Positions 44,677 through 54,443 of a stretch of DNA of 64,000 nucleotides are shown here, one piece after another. Both the position numbers and the translations under genes were made by a program. The notes under the pieces were generated by a model. The model made no database searches. It saw only the letters and a program-made list of their open reading frames with translations, and had not been told where the DNA came from. The stretch is from Flavobacterium sp. TAB 87 (GTDB lineage Bacteria > Bacteroidota > Bacteroidia > Flavobacteriales > Flavobacteriaceae): the NCBI RefSeq assembly GCF_001529295.1, contig NZ_LLWK01000038.1, positions 248,001 through 312,000 of the forward strand, read 5' to 3'. Positions within the stretch are counted from its first letter, which is position 1. Each line of letters opens with the position of its first letter.

Positions 44677-45169
44677 AACCTTGATCTTTTATAATTTCTT
44701 TTAATTTTTCTTTTGCTCTGTTTAATTTCACCCTCGCATTTCCTTCCGATATTCCTAAATTAGCACCTATTTCTTTATGCGAGTAACCTTCTAATTGATA
44801 GAATAGGATTGCTTTATCGATTTTCTCAAGTTTTTGTATAGCCGTGTAGAAGTGCTTCATCTGATCTTCTTTTAATTCCGAATCACTTTCGTCTTCTTTT
44901 ATGTTTTCTGTAGCAATTGGATACTTATCTACTTTGCGCTTTTCTTTTTTGAGAAAAACAATCGCGGTGTTTAATGCGACTCGATACATCCAAGTAGAGA
45001 ATTGGCTTTCATTTCTAAAAGTATCGTATGACTTCCAAAGCTGACAAATGATTTCTTGAAACAAATCTTGCTGATCATCAGCATTGTCCATATACATCTT
45101 CGAAATTTTATATAAAATTCCTTTATGCACTTCCATTCGACTCAAAAACTCTTGCTCTTTTTCTCTCAA
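44666..45169 (-). CDS. ECF-type sigma-70 family factor
   Basis: A 167-residue ECF sigma factor. Region 2 (~residues 25-95) includes DQQDLFQEIICQLWKSY and FSTWMYRVALNTAI; region 4 (~105-160) has the helix-turn-helix KAILFYQLEGYSHKEIGANLGISEGNARVKLNRAKEKL. Region 3 is absent, as expected for ECF factors. Its ATG is 7 bases past the TraB/GumN stop and its end overlaps the membrane-protein gene. It probably responds to an envelope signal through that partner (inference). Confidence 0.93.
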   Translation of the reverse strand: MREKEQEFLSRMEVHKGILYKISKMYMDNADDQQDLFQEIICQLWKSYDTFRNESQFSTWMYRVALNTAIVFLKKEKRKVDKYPIATENIKEDESDSELKEDQMKHFYTAIQKLEKIDKAILFYQLEGYSHKEIGANLGISEGNARVKLNRAKEKLKEIIKDQGYGF

Positions 45170-45176
45170 AACAATA

Positions 45177-46040
45177 CTACTTCAATACTGGTTTAACAAC
45201 ATATCCTGCTTCCTTCAACAAGTTAATTAAACCAGATTTACCGGCCAAATGCGCTGCTCCAACAGCTACAAAAACACGTTGTTGTTGCATTAAAGTTGGC
45301 AATTTTGCAACCCAATTTTTATTTCTTTTATCTAACATAAATTCTTGGGTTTTCGTATTCATGAGTTTTGGATCTGTAGTTGATTCAAACAATGCAGCAA
45401 TATCTTCTTCTTTATAGAGGGTCACAAATTTTTTCATATCTACATTATTTGACTCTTCCAACATCCCAATCATTTCGCTATTAGTATAAGCATTTTTCAA
45501 AGTTTCTAACTGAGAATCCATTGTTTCTAGTCCATTAACCGAAATTTTATGTTCTTTTGCTTTTTCTATAAAATCCATTTCGTAAAATTTTAAATCTGCG
45601 CAACCAAAAGCCTTTGCCACGATTAAACTCATAACAGTAACTAGACTATAGTTATCTACTTGCGCAATAGTCATTCCAGTTGTTTTATTTAAAACAGCGC
45701 TAAGACGAGACAACTCTTCGCTTGTTAACTGTCTGCTAAGTCCTTCTTTTCCCATTACTGCTTTTTGCATTGCGTCGATTTCTTTGGGATCGGTAAGATT
45801 AATTTCTAAAACCAATTGACCCGAAGACTCTAACGCCTTCTTTGTTTGATCCGTGATGAAAAAATCGGCAGCACAAATCATATGAATGGTTCCATATATA
45901 AATGATGACTTTTTTAATCCGTTCCCTGAGACTTCCCATAATAGTGACTTCTCTAATGGTATTTCCTTATTTTGTGCTTGTGTTTGAAAGTTTAAAAATA
46001 GTACAAGGACTGAAATCACTAATTTAATTGCGTTTTTCAT
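45177..46040 (-). CDS. TraB/GumN-family secreted protein
   Basis: A 287-residue secreted or envelope protein with signal peptide (MKNAIKLVISVLVLFLNFQTQAQ). TraB/GumN motifs are present: SFIYGTIHMICAADFF near residue 48, LVLEINLTDP, a central ETMDSQLE segment, and the C-terminal VAVGAAHLAGKSGLINLL. The conserved His and Glu residues suit the proposed metalloprotease-like fold, but no substrate is established. It lies 7 bases before the ECF sigma gene and is likely co-transcribed with it. Confidence 0.9.
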   Translation of the reverse strand: MKNAIKLVISVLVLFLNFQTQAQNKEIPLEKSLLWEVSGNGLKKSSFIYGTIHMICAADFFITDQTKKALESSGQLVLEINLTDPKEIDAMQKAVMGKEGLSRQLTSEELSRLSAVLNKTTGMTIAQVDNYSLVTVMSLIVAKAFGCADLKFYEMDFIEKAKEHKISVNGLETMDSQLETLKNAYTNSEMIGMLEESNNVDMKKFVTLYKEEDIAALFESTTDPKLMNTKTQEFMLDKRNKNWVAKLPTLMQQQRVFVAVGAAHLAGKSGLINLLKEAGYVVKPVLK

Positions 46041-46081
46041 TTTTTGATTGATTAAAGTTATTGATTGATTTATTGAAACCT

Positions 46082-46318
46082 CTAGTTAGTTTTGGTATCT
46101 ATTTCTTTGTATTCCAGCATCCAAAAAAAGCACCCAAAAATTAAGAGTAGTGAAGTGTTTGGCTTATTTAATACAAATTGGTTGACTAAAGAATAAACTA
46201 GTTCTGCGGAGCTTAGAAAAATAAATATAATTGCCCACGTTTTTACTTTTAATGATTTTGAATATGTTTTCAAACTGCTTGTTTTTTGATTACGTGTCGT
46301 AAGTACGCAAATAATCAA
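46082..46318 (-). CDS. Small putative membrane protein
   Basis: A 78-codon ORF with two hydrophobic segments (TWAIIFIFLSSAELVYSLV at ~27-45 and SLLLIFGCFFWMLEY at ~55-69). It is on the same strand and 41 bases upstream of the TraB/GumN gene, so it may belong to that operon. No family recognised. The start is uncertain. Confidence 0.45.
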   Translation of the reverse strand: MIICVLTTRNQKTSSLKTYSKSLKVKTWAIIFIFLSSAELVYSLVNQFVLNKPNTSLLLIFGCFFWMLEYKEIDTKTN

Positions 46319-46415
46319 AACGTTACAAAAAATGAAAGGAAATTTAAAAAACTTAAAAAAATAGACGCGTTTATAGTCACAGCCTTTTTATAAAATCAAT
46401 ATAAAGTACCACTTG

Positions 46416-47558
46416 TTAAAAAAGCAGCTTCAGTAGTAACTCTAAAATTCGAGTAATTTCTTTTTCAGAATTATAAACGTGTAAACAAAAACGAAGTCGC
46501 TCTTGTCCTTCGGGCACCGTTGGTGACAAAATAGCCTTTACATCAAAACCTTGCTCTCGCATTTGCTGCGCAACCTCTTTGACTTTTTCATTACCCGGAA
46601 TTATTGCAGATTGTATAGCCGACTTGCTGCGAACAAACATCGGTTGCAAGCTCATGAGCTTTTTTTGCTGATTGAAAAAGACAATATTTTCGCGTAATTT
46701 TTTGATCGAATTTTTCTCTAAAACTAATTGTCGATAAGCCGTTAAAATAGTGGCGACCGAATGCGGCGGCAGACCTGTTGTGTAGATAAAACTTCTCGCA
46801 AAATTAACCAAATACGACTGTAGTTCTTGACTACCTAAAATAACCGCGCCGTGACAACCCAATCCTTTACCGAAAGTCATAATTCGTGCAAAAATACGCT
46901 CGTGCAATTGTATACTTTGAAGCAAACCTTCGCCGCTTTCTCCAAAAACACCCAAAGCATGTGCCTCGTCAACGACTACGTAAACTTCATGTTTTTCGCA
47001 AAGACTGACCAACTCTTCTAAGTTTGGGCAATCTCCGTCCATAGAAAAAACACTTTCTGTAACGACATAAATATTTGTACTGCTAGTTTTAAATTTTAGA
47101 AGTAAACGAGCTAAGTCTTCAAAGTCGTTGTGTTCGTATTTGTATGATTTGGCTTTGGATAAGGAAATTCCGTCCCGAATTGAAGCGTGACACAATTCAT
47201 CGTACAAAATAACATCTGTACGCTGCGGCACAACGCTAAAGAACCCAACATTGGCATCGTAGCCCGAATTAAACAACAAAGCAGCCTCTGACTCATGAAA
47301 CTTAGCGATTTCTACTTCTGCGATTTCATAGAGATAATGATTCCCAGAAATTAATCGGGACCCTGTGGCGCCATTTTGAATGCAGTTGTTCTCAATTAGA
47401 AATTGATGCGCTTTATTAAAAATTGTGGCGTTCTTTGAAAAGCCAATATAATCATTAGACGAAAAATCAATTAAAGCGTTTGGTTGTGGCAATTGACGTA
47501 AGGCGTTTGTTTGCTCGCGCTGCATTAACTTTTGACTGAGATTTTCGGGTAATTTCAT
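46416..47558 (-). CDS. bioF: 8-amino-7-oxononanoate synthase BioF
   Basis: A 380-residue PLP-dependent alpha-oxoamine synthase that joins pimeloyl thioester and alanine to KAPA, the first committed biotin step. Seen: FSSNDYIGFSKN, NGATGSRLISGNHYLYE, VVDEAHALGVFGESGEG, and the PLP-lysine region IMTFGKGLGCHGAVI. It is full length. It lies 2.4 kb from bioD, separated by the sigma/TraB block on the same strand. A TAACTTTA element ends 6 bases before the ATG, again suggesting a leaderless message. Confidence 0.95.
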   Translation of the reverse strand: MKLPENLSQKLMQREQTNALRQLPQPNALIDFSSNDYIGFSKNATIFNKAHQFLIENNCIQNGATGSRLISGNHYLYEIAEVEIAKFHESEAALLFNSGYDANVGFFSVVPQRTDVILYDELCHASIRDGISLSKAKSYKYEHNDFEDLARLLLKFKTSSTNIYVVTESVFSMDGDCPNLEELVSLCEKHEVYVVVDEAHALGVFGESGEGLLQSIQLHERIFARIMTFGKGLGCHGAVILGSQELQSYLVNFARSFIYTTGLPPHSVATILTAYRQLVLEKNSIKKLRENIVFFNQQKKLMSLQPMFVRSKSAIQSAIIPGNEKVKEVAQQMREQGFDVKAILSPTVPEGQERLRFCLHVYNSEKEITRILELLLKLLF

Positions 47559-47563
47559 ACTGG

Positions 47564-47571
47564 TAAAGTTA
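47564..47571 (-). promoter_or_regulatory. -7-like promoter element of bioF
   Basis: Minus strand TAACTTTA (complement of 47564-47571), one mismatch to TAnnTTTG, ending 6 bases from the ATG at 47558. Confidence 0.4.
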
Positions 47572-47610
47572 GTATTTAATGCCTAATTTCTGATTTAATT
47601 TTGATTTTTA

Positions 47611-47686
47611 GCCCAGATGGAAGCGGAATGCTATTGTGTGCGCCGCGGCGCACGCAATAGATACACTGAACAGCTGGAATAGCTTC
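47611..47686. ncRNA. GC-rich structured intergenic element
   Basis: Centred on a 30-base palindrome (47631-47660; CTATTG...CAATAG outer arms, GCGCCGCGGCGC core, one mismatch pair) that stands out from the AT-rich background. Flanks also pair: CCAG (47613-47616) with CTGG (47674-47677), and GAAGC (47620-47624) with GCTTC (47682-47686), the latter requiring a pseudoknot. It resembles intergenic elements I remember from other Flavobacterium genomes. Whether it is an RNA, a repeat or a protein site is unknown. Confidence 0.4.
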
Positions 47687-47720
47687 AAAAAAAAAGCCAA
47701 ACATCACTGTCTGGCTTTTT
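47687..47720 (-). terminator. Terminator of the atpD-atpC operon
   Basis: On the minus strand AAAAAGCCAGACA pairs with TGTTTGGCTTTTT (one G-T), followed by a T9 tract. Confidence 0.88.
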
Positions 47721-47737
47721 ATATAAATTGAATTATT

Positions 47738-48019
47738 TTAATCAACTAAAACAATTACTTTATTGTCTTTCAATTCGACTGTACCCGATTCAATAGTAAT
47801 AGTATACTCTTGATCGCTTACTTTAGCGAATTTATTAAGAACCTCTTTAGTAAAAGTGAAACTTGGCGCCGCAATCTTTACTAATCCACTGCTCAAAATT
47901 GAAACAATTGGTGCGTGGTTGTTTAATATTTGAAAACTTCCGTTTACTCCTGGCAATGTAACCGAAGTTACTTGTCCTGAAAAAAGGGTTGCTTCTGGTG
48001 ATACAATTTCTAAAATCAT
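47738..48019 (-). CDS. atpC: F1 ATP synthase epsilon subunit
   Basis: A 93-residue epsilon subunit comprising only the N-terminal beta-sandwich (LEIVSPEATLFSGQVTSVTLPG...NHAPIVSIL). The C-terminal two-helix regulatory domain of the ~135-residue E. coli protein is missing, which is the normal state in this phylum. It connects the central stalk to the c-ring. It follows atpD by 29 bases. The other ATP synthase genes are elsewhere, as is usual in Bacteroidota. Confidence 0.96.
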   Translation of the reverse strand: MILEIVSPEATLFSGQVTSVTLPGVNGSFQILNNHAPIVSILSSGLVKIAAPSFTFTKEVLNKFAKVSDQEYTITIESGTVELKDNKVIVLVD

Positions 48020-48048
48020 TTTCTTTTGGTTATGAGTTATAAATTATA

Positions 48049-49563
<1,515 letters not shown>

Positions 49564-49621
49564 TTATGTATTTATTAAATAGCTATTTAGGTTTAACGAA
49601 AATACCTCTTTTTTCAGTGCG

Positions 49622-49651
49622 CAAAGATAATTTTTTAAAATCTAAAATCAA
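49622..49651 (-). promoter_or_regulatory. Promoter of atpD-atpC
   Basis: Minus strand TTG (complement of 49649-49651), exactly 19 bases, TATCTTTG (complement of 49622-49629), about 60 bases before the atpD ATG. Confidence 0.75.
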
Positions 49652-49737
49652 TATTTTTTTTGTAAAATCTGCTAGTTTTTTTAGAACAATTTAAATTTAG
49701 CGCACGTTTCGTCTCGTATTTCTTTTAAAATTACCAC

Positions 49738-49771
49738 AAAAAAACCACCACGCTTTACAAACGGGTGGCTT
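49738..49771 (-). terminator. Terminator after the SGNH hydrolase gene
   Basis: Minus-strand stem with core CCACC (49745-49749) and GGTGG (49764-49768), imperfect outer pairs, followed by a T-rich run. Confidence 0.55.
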
Positions 49772-49794
49772 TCTTATTAATAAAATGATATTTT

Positions 49795-51264
49795 TTACAA
49801 TTTTGCAGGATATTGAATAGGATATGCTCCTAAATCTACGGCGCGTAATGTGGCACCATATGTTGTATTAATTGCTTCGACAAATTTATTCGCAATTAAA
49901 GCATATCCTCTTGCACTAGGATGAACACCATCTAAAGAAAATGCTCCACCAGTCACATAAGTTGATGAAATGGTATAGTTTCCAAATTTTACTCCACCAC
50001 TAGACAATTGATTCATAACGACCTTAGAGTCTACAAATGCCAAGCCTTTTTGTTTGGCGATTGCTTCGATTGTGATGTTATAGGCATCTGTTGCTTTTTT
50101 TACTTCGGCAATTTCATTTTTCGTCAAAACCCAATTATCAGCTAAAGGAACTGAAACTCCATTTATTTTTGATGGATCACTCCCAACTGTTGTTCCAATA
50201 ACTGTTCTTGAAGTCAAAACTAATAAATCTTCTTTGGTTGCCATTCGGTAAGAAGGCACTCCAAATCCAGACAAATCTGTCAAATAACTGTCTACCAAAA
50301 CCACAGCATTTGCGCCTGCTTTAAAAGTGACTGTTCTTCTAGTTGCCTCCTCCGCTGTAAGTAACTTATTAGCAACCATCGCTTGCAACCCTCCGTTATA
50401 AGTAGCATAGCCTGTATTTAACTGCGTTGCTGTTGCAGCATCAAGCGGAACTGGATTGTAAGGAACAGTTGTAAAATAAGGTAACGTACTTACATAGGGT
50501 AAATTTACGATAACTCCTTTTGCACCTTTGCTCGTTAAATTGTCTACTACTGTTTTGTACACATTAGCAAAAACATTTGGATCTGTGATATCGTTTCCAC
50601 CGTACGTAGCTGGGTTTAAATTACCTGTTTGATCTTTTCCAATTCCGCCCGAAGTAGCGTAGCCTAAAACATCGTTTCCACCAATCCATAAAGTGAAGAA
50701 TGTTGGAGTTTGCGCAACCGCATCACCTAAAACAGTGGCCGATGGCGAGCTAGCAAACCTAGCATAATACGGATTTGCTGCGCCACTAGCGACACCTGCC
50801 ACATTACCATAACCAGGAGCAACCAAATGATAACTTTTTGCTCCGGGAACGCCTAAGTTATTAAACGAACCTGTTAGATGTTTTGTCACTTCCGTTGTTG
50901 GCATACCACTTACTGTAACGGGCGCTTGACCGTTAAAGTAAAGACGAGGAGCTGTAATTACATTTCCACCCAATAATAAGCCACCTGTATTATCGTTCAT
51001 GAATGGCGTTTTAAAAGTACCACCTCCAGCAGCAGCAAATTGTTGTGCCAAGATATTTACATAAGCTCCTTCTTGACCTCTTACAAACAGAGAGCCATCA
51101 CTATATCCCGCAGCAAAAGAATCTCCTAAAGCCACATAATTAGTAAAGACTGCTGAGCCAGGTGTAACTGGAACTTCTGGAACTTCGCCCGAATTATCAT
51201 CACTATTACAAGCTGCAAAAGTTAATGAAACCAATAACAGCCATTTGAAATTTTTTATCATCAT
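49795..51264 (-). CDS. SGNH/GDSL-family hydrolase lipoprotein
   Basis: A 489-residue lipoprotein (MMIKNFKWLLLVSLTFAAC, lipobox Cys 19). All four SGNH blocks are visible: YVALGDSFAAGY with nucleophile Ser49, the Gly block NLGVPGAKSYH, the Asn block TLWIGGNDVLGY, and the C-terminal Asp445-Gly-Val-His448 pair (LDGVHPSARGYALIA). It should be an active esterase or lipase on the periplasmic or outer face. It lies 76 bases after a TonB-dependent receptor on the same strand, suggesting hydrolysis of an ester-containing nutrient and import of the product (inference). The start may be either of the first two adjacent ATGs. Confidence 0.92.
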   Translation of the reverse strand: MMIKNFKWLLLVSLTFAACNSDDNSGEVPEVPVTPGSAVFTNYVALGDSFAAGYSDGSLFVRGQEGAYVNILAQQFAAAGGGTFKTPFMNDNTGGLLLGGNVITAPRLYFNGQAPVTVSGMPTTEVTKHLTGSFNNLGVPGAKSYHLVAPGYGNVAGVASGAANPYYARFASSPSATVLGDAVAQTPTFFTLWIGGNDVLGYATSGGIGKDQTGNLNPATYGGNDITDPNVFANVYKTVVDNLTSKGAKGVIVNLPYVSTLPYFTTVPYNPVPLDAATATQLNTGYATYNGGLQAMVANKLLTAEEATRRTVTFKAGANAVVLVDSYLTDLSGFGVPSYRMATKEDLLVLTSRTVIGTTVGSDPSKINGVSVPLADNWVLTKNEIAEVKKATDAYNITIEAIAKQKGLAFVDSKVVMNQLSSGGVKFGNYTISSTYVTGGAFSLDGVHPSARGYALIANKFVEAINTTYGATLRAVDLGAYPIQYPAKL

Positions 51265-51340
51265 TTGTTGATTTTTTTTTAAAGATAAATCTTCTCACTT
51301 TTATTTTTTGAGCGAAAAGAAAACCGTTTGATTGTGTTTT

Positions 51341-54136
51341 TTAAAGTTCAAGTGTCCAAGCGGCAAACCATTGTTGACCGATTAGTCCTGCTCCAACCAC
51401 TTGAAGATAATCTTCTCCGAACAAATTAGTTGCCCCAACTTTTAAAACTGATTTTAATTTTGTGAAAGCATAATTAACCTGCACGTCTAAAACTGTGTTT
51501 TCTGGAATGATACCATCTCCAAAAGAAGATTCCCATAAATATTCAGAGTTCCAACGTACACTGACATTAAAACCTAGATCATCAGTTACTTTACTATTTC
51601 CTAACGATGCTTTGATTCTATGTTTAGGAGTGTTAAATCCTGCAACAAAACTTGGATCTTGCGTTTGGTCGAACTCAAATTCTGCATAATTATAATTAGC
51701 TCCTAATTCAAAATCTTTATATATTTTTTTTGACAATCCGATTCCATATCCAAAAGAATTAATTTCTGCTGAAGTATTGGTGTACACTTGATACACTCTA
51801 CGATCACCAAACTTTAAAGCAGCATACGTTTGTTGCACATTAGGATCAGCGCTATCTGTTCCAACCTTTCCATAGTACGGAGAGATTACACGAGAGGTAT
51901 TCATGAAATTAGTATACATATTGTAATAAGCATTGATATCAATAGATAAATCATTATTTACTACCGAGCGATATCCTACCTCAAAAGCCTGTACCTCTTC
52001 TGGCTTCACTAAACCAATATTGGCTACCTCTAAAACATTTGGGTTAGAAGTCGCTCCAAAAGCAGTTACCGAAGCTAATGTGTACGCATTTTTATATGCG
52101 TCTTGACCAGACAAAGTTACGGTAGCAGGTGCTCCTAAAGCTTGGCTCGCTGCACTCACATTTTTTGTTTCTACAAAGCGATCTAAATTTTCGGGTGCTG
52201 AACCAATAAGAGCAAAAGGACCTAAATCTAAACCAATGTACTGATCTTGCGTAGTTGGATTTCTAAATCCCGTTTGATACGACACTCTAAAATTATGCTG
52301 TTTTGCATTACCTGCAGAATAAACAAAGGATACTCTTGGCGAAACATTGCCATCAAAGTTTTGACTTTTATCGTAACGAATAGAACCCGTAAATTTCAAA
52401 CGATCTTCTAACCATTTCTTTTGCAATTGAGCGTACGCTCCATATTCTTTATACTTCAACTCACCATCATAATCAGTAAAAATAGTTCCTTCTGAGTTCA
52501 TTACGTACTGTCTCCAAGAACCTCCTACTTGAATTTCAGCAAATTTTATAAGATCTTTAAAGTTATAATTCACATCTGCATGATACAATTTTGAATGATC
52601 AATAAACTTAGCGCCTTGTGTTAAATCTGGATTATCCACTACATTCTGCAAAGCAGTATTAAACGCTGCGGAACCTGGCTCAAATCTGGCCGAACCAGCT
52701 GGTGCTGGGATGAAAGAAATTGCAGCTGGTAATGTATTATAATCTGCAAACGTTCTTCCAATCGCAGCTGATTCATTTGCATTTGTTCCCATTACGGCTC
52801 CTGATAATTGGTAAGCAGTTGCATAATTAGTAAACCATTCTGTATCTGACTTTGCAGCTCTGTTTACATTCCAACCCGCAAAACGCATGTCGTAAGAATC
52901 TCCAGCATCTTCTGAAGTGTTATACACACGTGCGAAAAAATTCTTTCCTTGAACCTCCAACTTGGTTTGAGACATGCGAAAATTATTTAGCGAGTAGCGG
53001 TTGGCTCCTTGATAAATCGTTGTACCCAAACCTAATTTTTCTTGAAAGATAATTTCGGCTCCATCATCTCCCCAAGGTCTAAAATGCAAAGAAATATCGG
53101 CTTTAATGTTTTTTACTTTGTTGTCATTTAAGTCGCGTTCTTGGTATCCGGTACGACTCACTTGACCGACATTCGGAATAAAAGTCGAAATTTCGTCGCC
53201 ATAAATATTTAATCCATCATAATTTTGATTAGTCGCGTGACTGTTTCCGCCAATTGTCATACTTCGTTTGTCATCTGCAATCCATTCGGTCGCACTTACG
53301 TACGTTAAATTTCCTTTTAGTGCAAAATAGTTAGTTACTGCTTTAGCCACCCTAACTCCAACATCTACATAATTATTAGACCCTGCAGCTACTTGGGTTG
53401 TTTGACCATATTTCGCATAGGCACTAACACCTTCACTAGTAAAAGGATTTTTGCTATTCATAAATAATATTCCGTTGAATGCATTTGCTCCGTACAACGC
53501 AGAAGAAGCACCTGGCAACAACTCCACATTAGCTACATCAAGATCAGACACACCAATTAAGTTTCCTAGAACAAAATTTAATGCTGGCGAAGAGTTATCC
53601 ATACCATCAACCAACTGCATAAATCGAGTATTAGCAACAGATGCAAAACCTCTAGTGTTTATAGATTTAAACGAAATACTACTCGTATTAAAATGCACTT
53701 CTTTTAAGTTTTCCAAACCATCATAAAACGTGGGAGCTGTGGTGCTTTTAATTTCTTTCATTCCCATTCTTTCTACAGTAACCGGCGATTCAACAATTCG
53801 CTCTGGAGTTCTAGAAGCAGAAACAACAATTTCATTTAATAAGTTTTGCTCTTCTACCAAAACAACATTAAATTTTTGATTGTTAGAAGTAATATTATAC
53901 GTTTTAGTTTGAAAACCTACGGCTGAAACTTTAATTGTAAAAGGTGGTTTTGCATTTGTTTCCAAAATGAAAGACCCATCGAAGTCTGCTGAAGCACCAT
54001 TTGAGCTTCCTTCAACATTAATATTTGCTCCCGGAATAGATTGCTTGCTAACATCGGTAACCGTACCCGATACTGTAGTTTGTGCGAAGGACAAGCTACA
54101 GACAAAGAATGTTAATAGAAGTAGTTTAATTTTCAT
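51341..54136 (-). CDS. TonB-dependent receptor with carboxypeptidase-regulatory domain
   Basis: A 931-residue outer-membrane receptor with signal peptide MKIKLLLLTFFVCSLSFAQ. Residues ~20-100 are a carboxypeptidase-regulatory-like domain (TTVSGTVTDVSKQSIPGANI); ~105-230 are the plug (EIVVSASRTPERIVESPVTV, VELLPGASSALYGANAFNGI); the rest is the barrel, ending in VVGAGLIGQQWFAAWTLEL with a terminal aromatic/hydrophobic signature. It is 76 bases upstream of the SGNH hydrolase gene. Unlike SusC it has no SusD partner. The ligand is unknown, though the hydrolase suggests a lipid or ester (inference). Confidence 0.93.
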   Translation of the reverse strand: MKIKLLLLTFFVCSLSFAQTTVSGTVTDVSKQSIPGANINVEGSSNGASADFDGSFILETNAKPPFTIKVSAVGFQTKTYNITSNNQKFNVVLVEEQNLLNEIVVSASRTPERIVESPVTVERMGMKEIKSTTAPTFYDGLENLKEVHFNTSSISFKSINTRGFASVANTRFMQLVDGMDNSSPALNFVLGNLIGVSDLDVANVELLPGASSALYGANAFNGILFMNSKNPFTSEGVSAYAKYGQTTQVAAGSNNYVDVGVRVAKAVTNYFALKGNLTYVSATEWIADDKRSMTIGGNSHATNQNYDGLNIYGDEISTFIPNVGQVSRTGYQERDLNDNKVKNIKADISLHFRPWGDDGAEIIFQEKLGLGTTIYQGANRYSLNNFRMSQTKLEVQGKNFFARVYNTSEDAGDSYDMRFAGWNVNRAAKSDTEWFTNYATAYQLSGAVMGTNANESAAIGRTFADYNTLPAAISFIPAPAGSARFEPGSAAFNTALQNVVDNPDLTQGAKFIDHSKLYHADVNYNFKDLIKFAEIQVGGSWRQYVMNSEGTIFTDYDGELKYKEYGAYAQLQKKWLEDRLKFTGSIRYDKSQNFDGNVSPRVSFVYSAGNAKQHNFRVSYQTGFRNPTTQDQYIGLDLGPFALIGSAPENLDRFVETKNVSAASQALGAPATVTLSGQDAYKNAYTLASVTAFGATSNPNVLEVANIGLVKPEEVQAFEVGYRSVVNNDLSIDINAYYNMYTNFMNTSRVISPYYGKVGTDSADPNVQQTYAALKFGDRRVYQVYTNTSAEINSFGYGIGLSKKIYKDFELGANYNYAEFEFDQTQDPSFVAGFNTPKHRIKASLGNSKVTDDLGFNVSVRWNSEYLWESSFGDGIIPENTVLDVQVNYAFTKLKSVLKVGATNLFGEDYLQVVGAGLIGQQWFAAWTLEL

Positions 54137-54376
54137 TTAGAATGGTTTAGTTGGTTAATAGTACCAAAATACAAATAATTTTGATATTCGCAATAAAAGC
54201 AAAAAAATTATTGTTATTGTATAATAATTAATACTAAACATCATGTAATCAATATTTAATTTTATTAAATAAATGTTAATGAATTTGACTGAGTTGTTCT
54301 GAAATTATATGCATACATAACAATTTACAGAATAAACTGATTATTTCGCAAAAATCATAATTTTTAAAAAAACGGC
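54137..54376. other. Intergenic stretch, no gene seen
   Basis: AT-rich leader region upstream of the TonB receptor gene. I see no coding potential and no full TAnnTTTG promoter (a TATTTTG run on the minus strand near 54168-54174 is one base short). Confidence 0.4.
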
Positions 54377-54409
54377 AAAAAAAAAAGAGCGCAATAATAA
54401 ATTGCGCTC
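54377..54409 (-). terminator. Terminator of the glgA-like/DUF4270/glmS operon
   Basis: GAGCGCAAT (54387-54395), a 5-base loop and ATTGCGCTC (54401-54409) form a perfect stem followed on the minus strand by a T10 tract. Confidence 0.92.
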
Positions 54410-54443
54410 TCTCTCTCAGTACTATATAAGTTATTTTTATTCG

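Noticed and set aside
54238..54443. glmS ribozyme or riboswitch near glmS
   Set aside because: This region is downstream of glmS, and glmS is internal to an operon with an 8-base gap upstream, leaving no room for a ribozyme leader.
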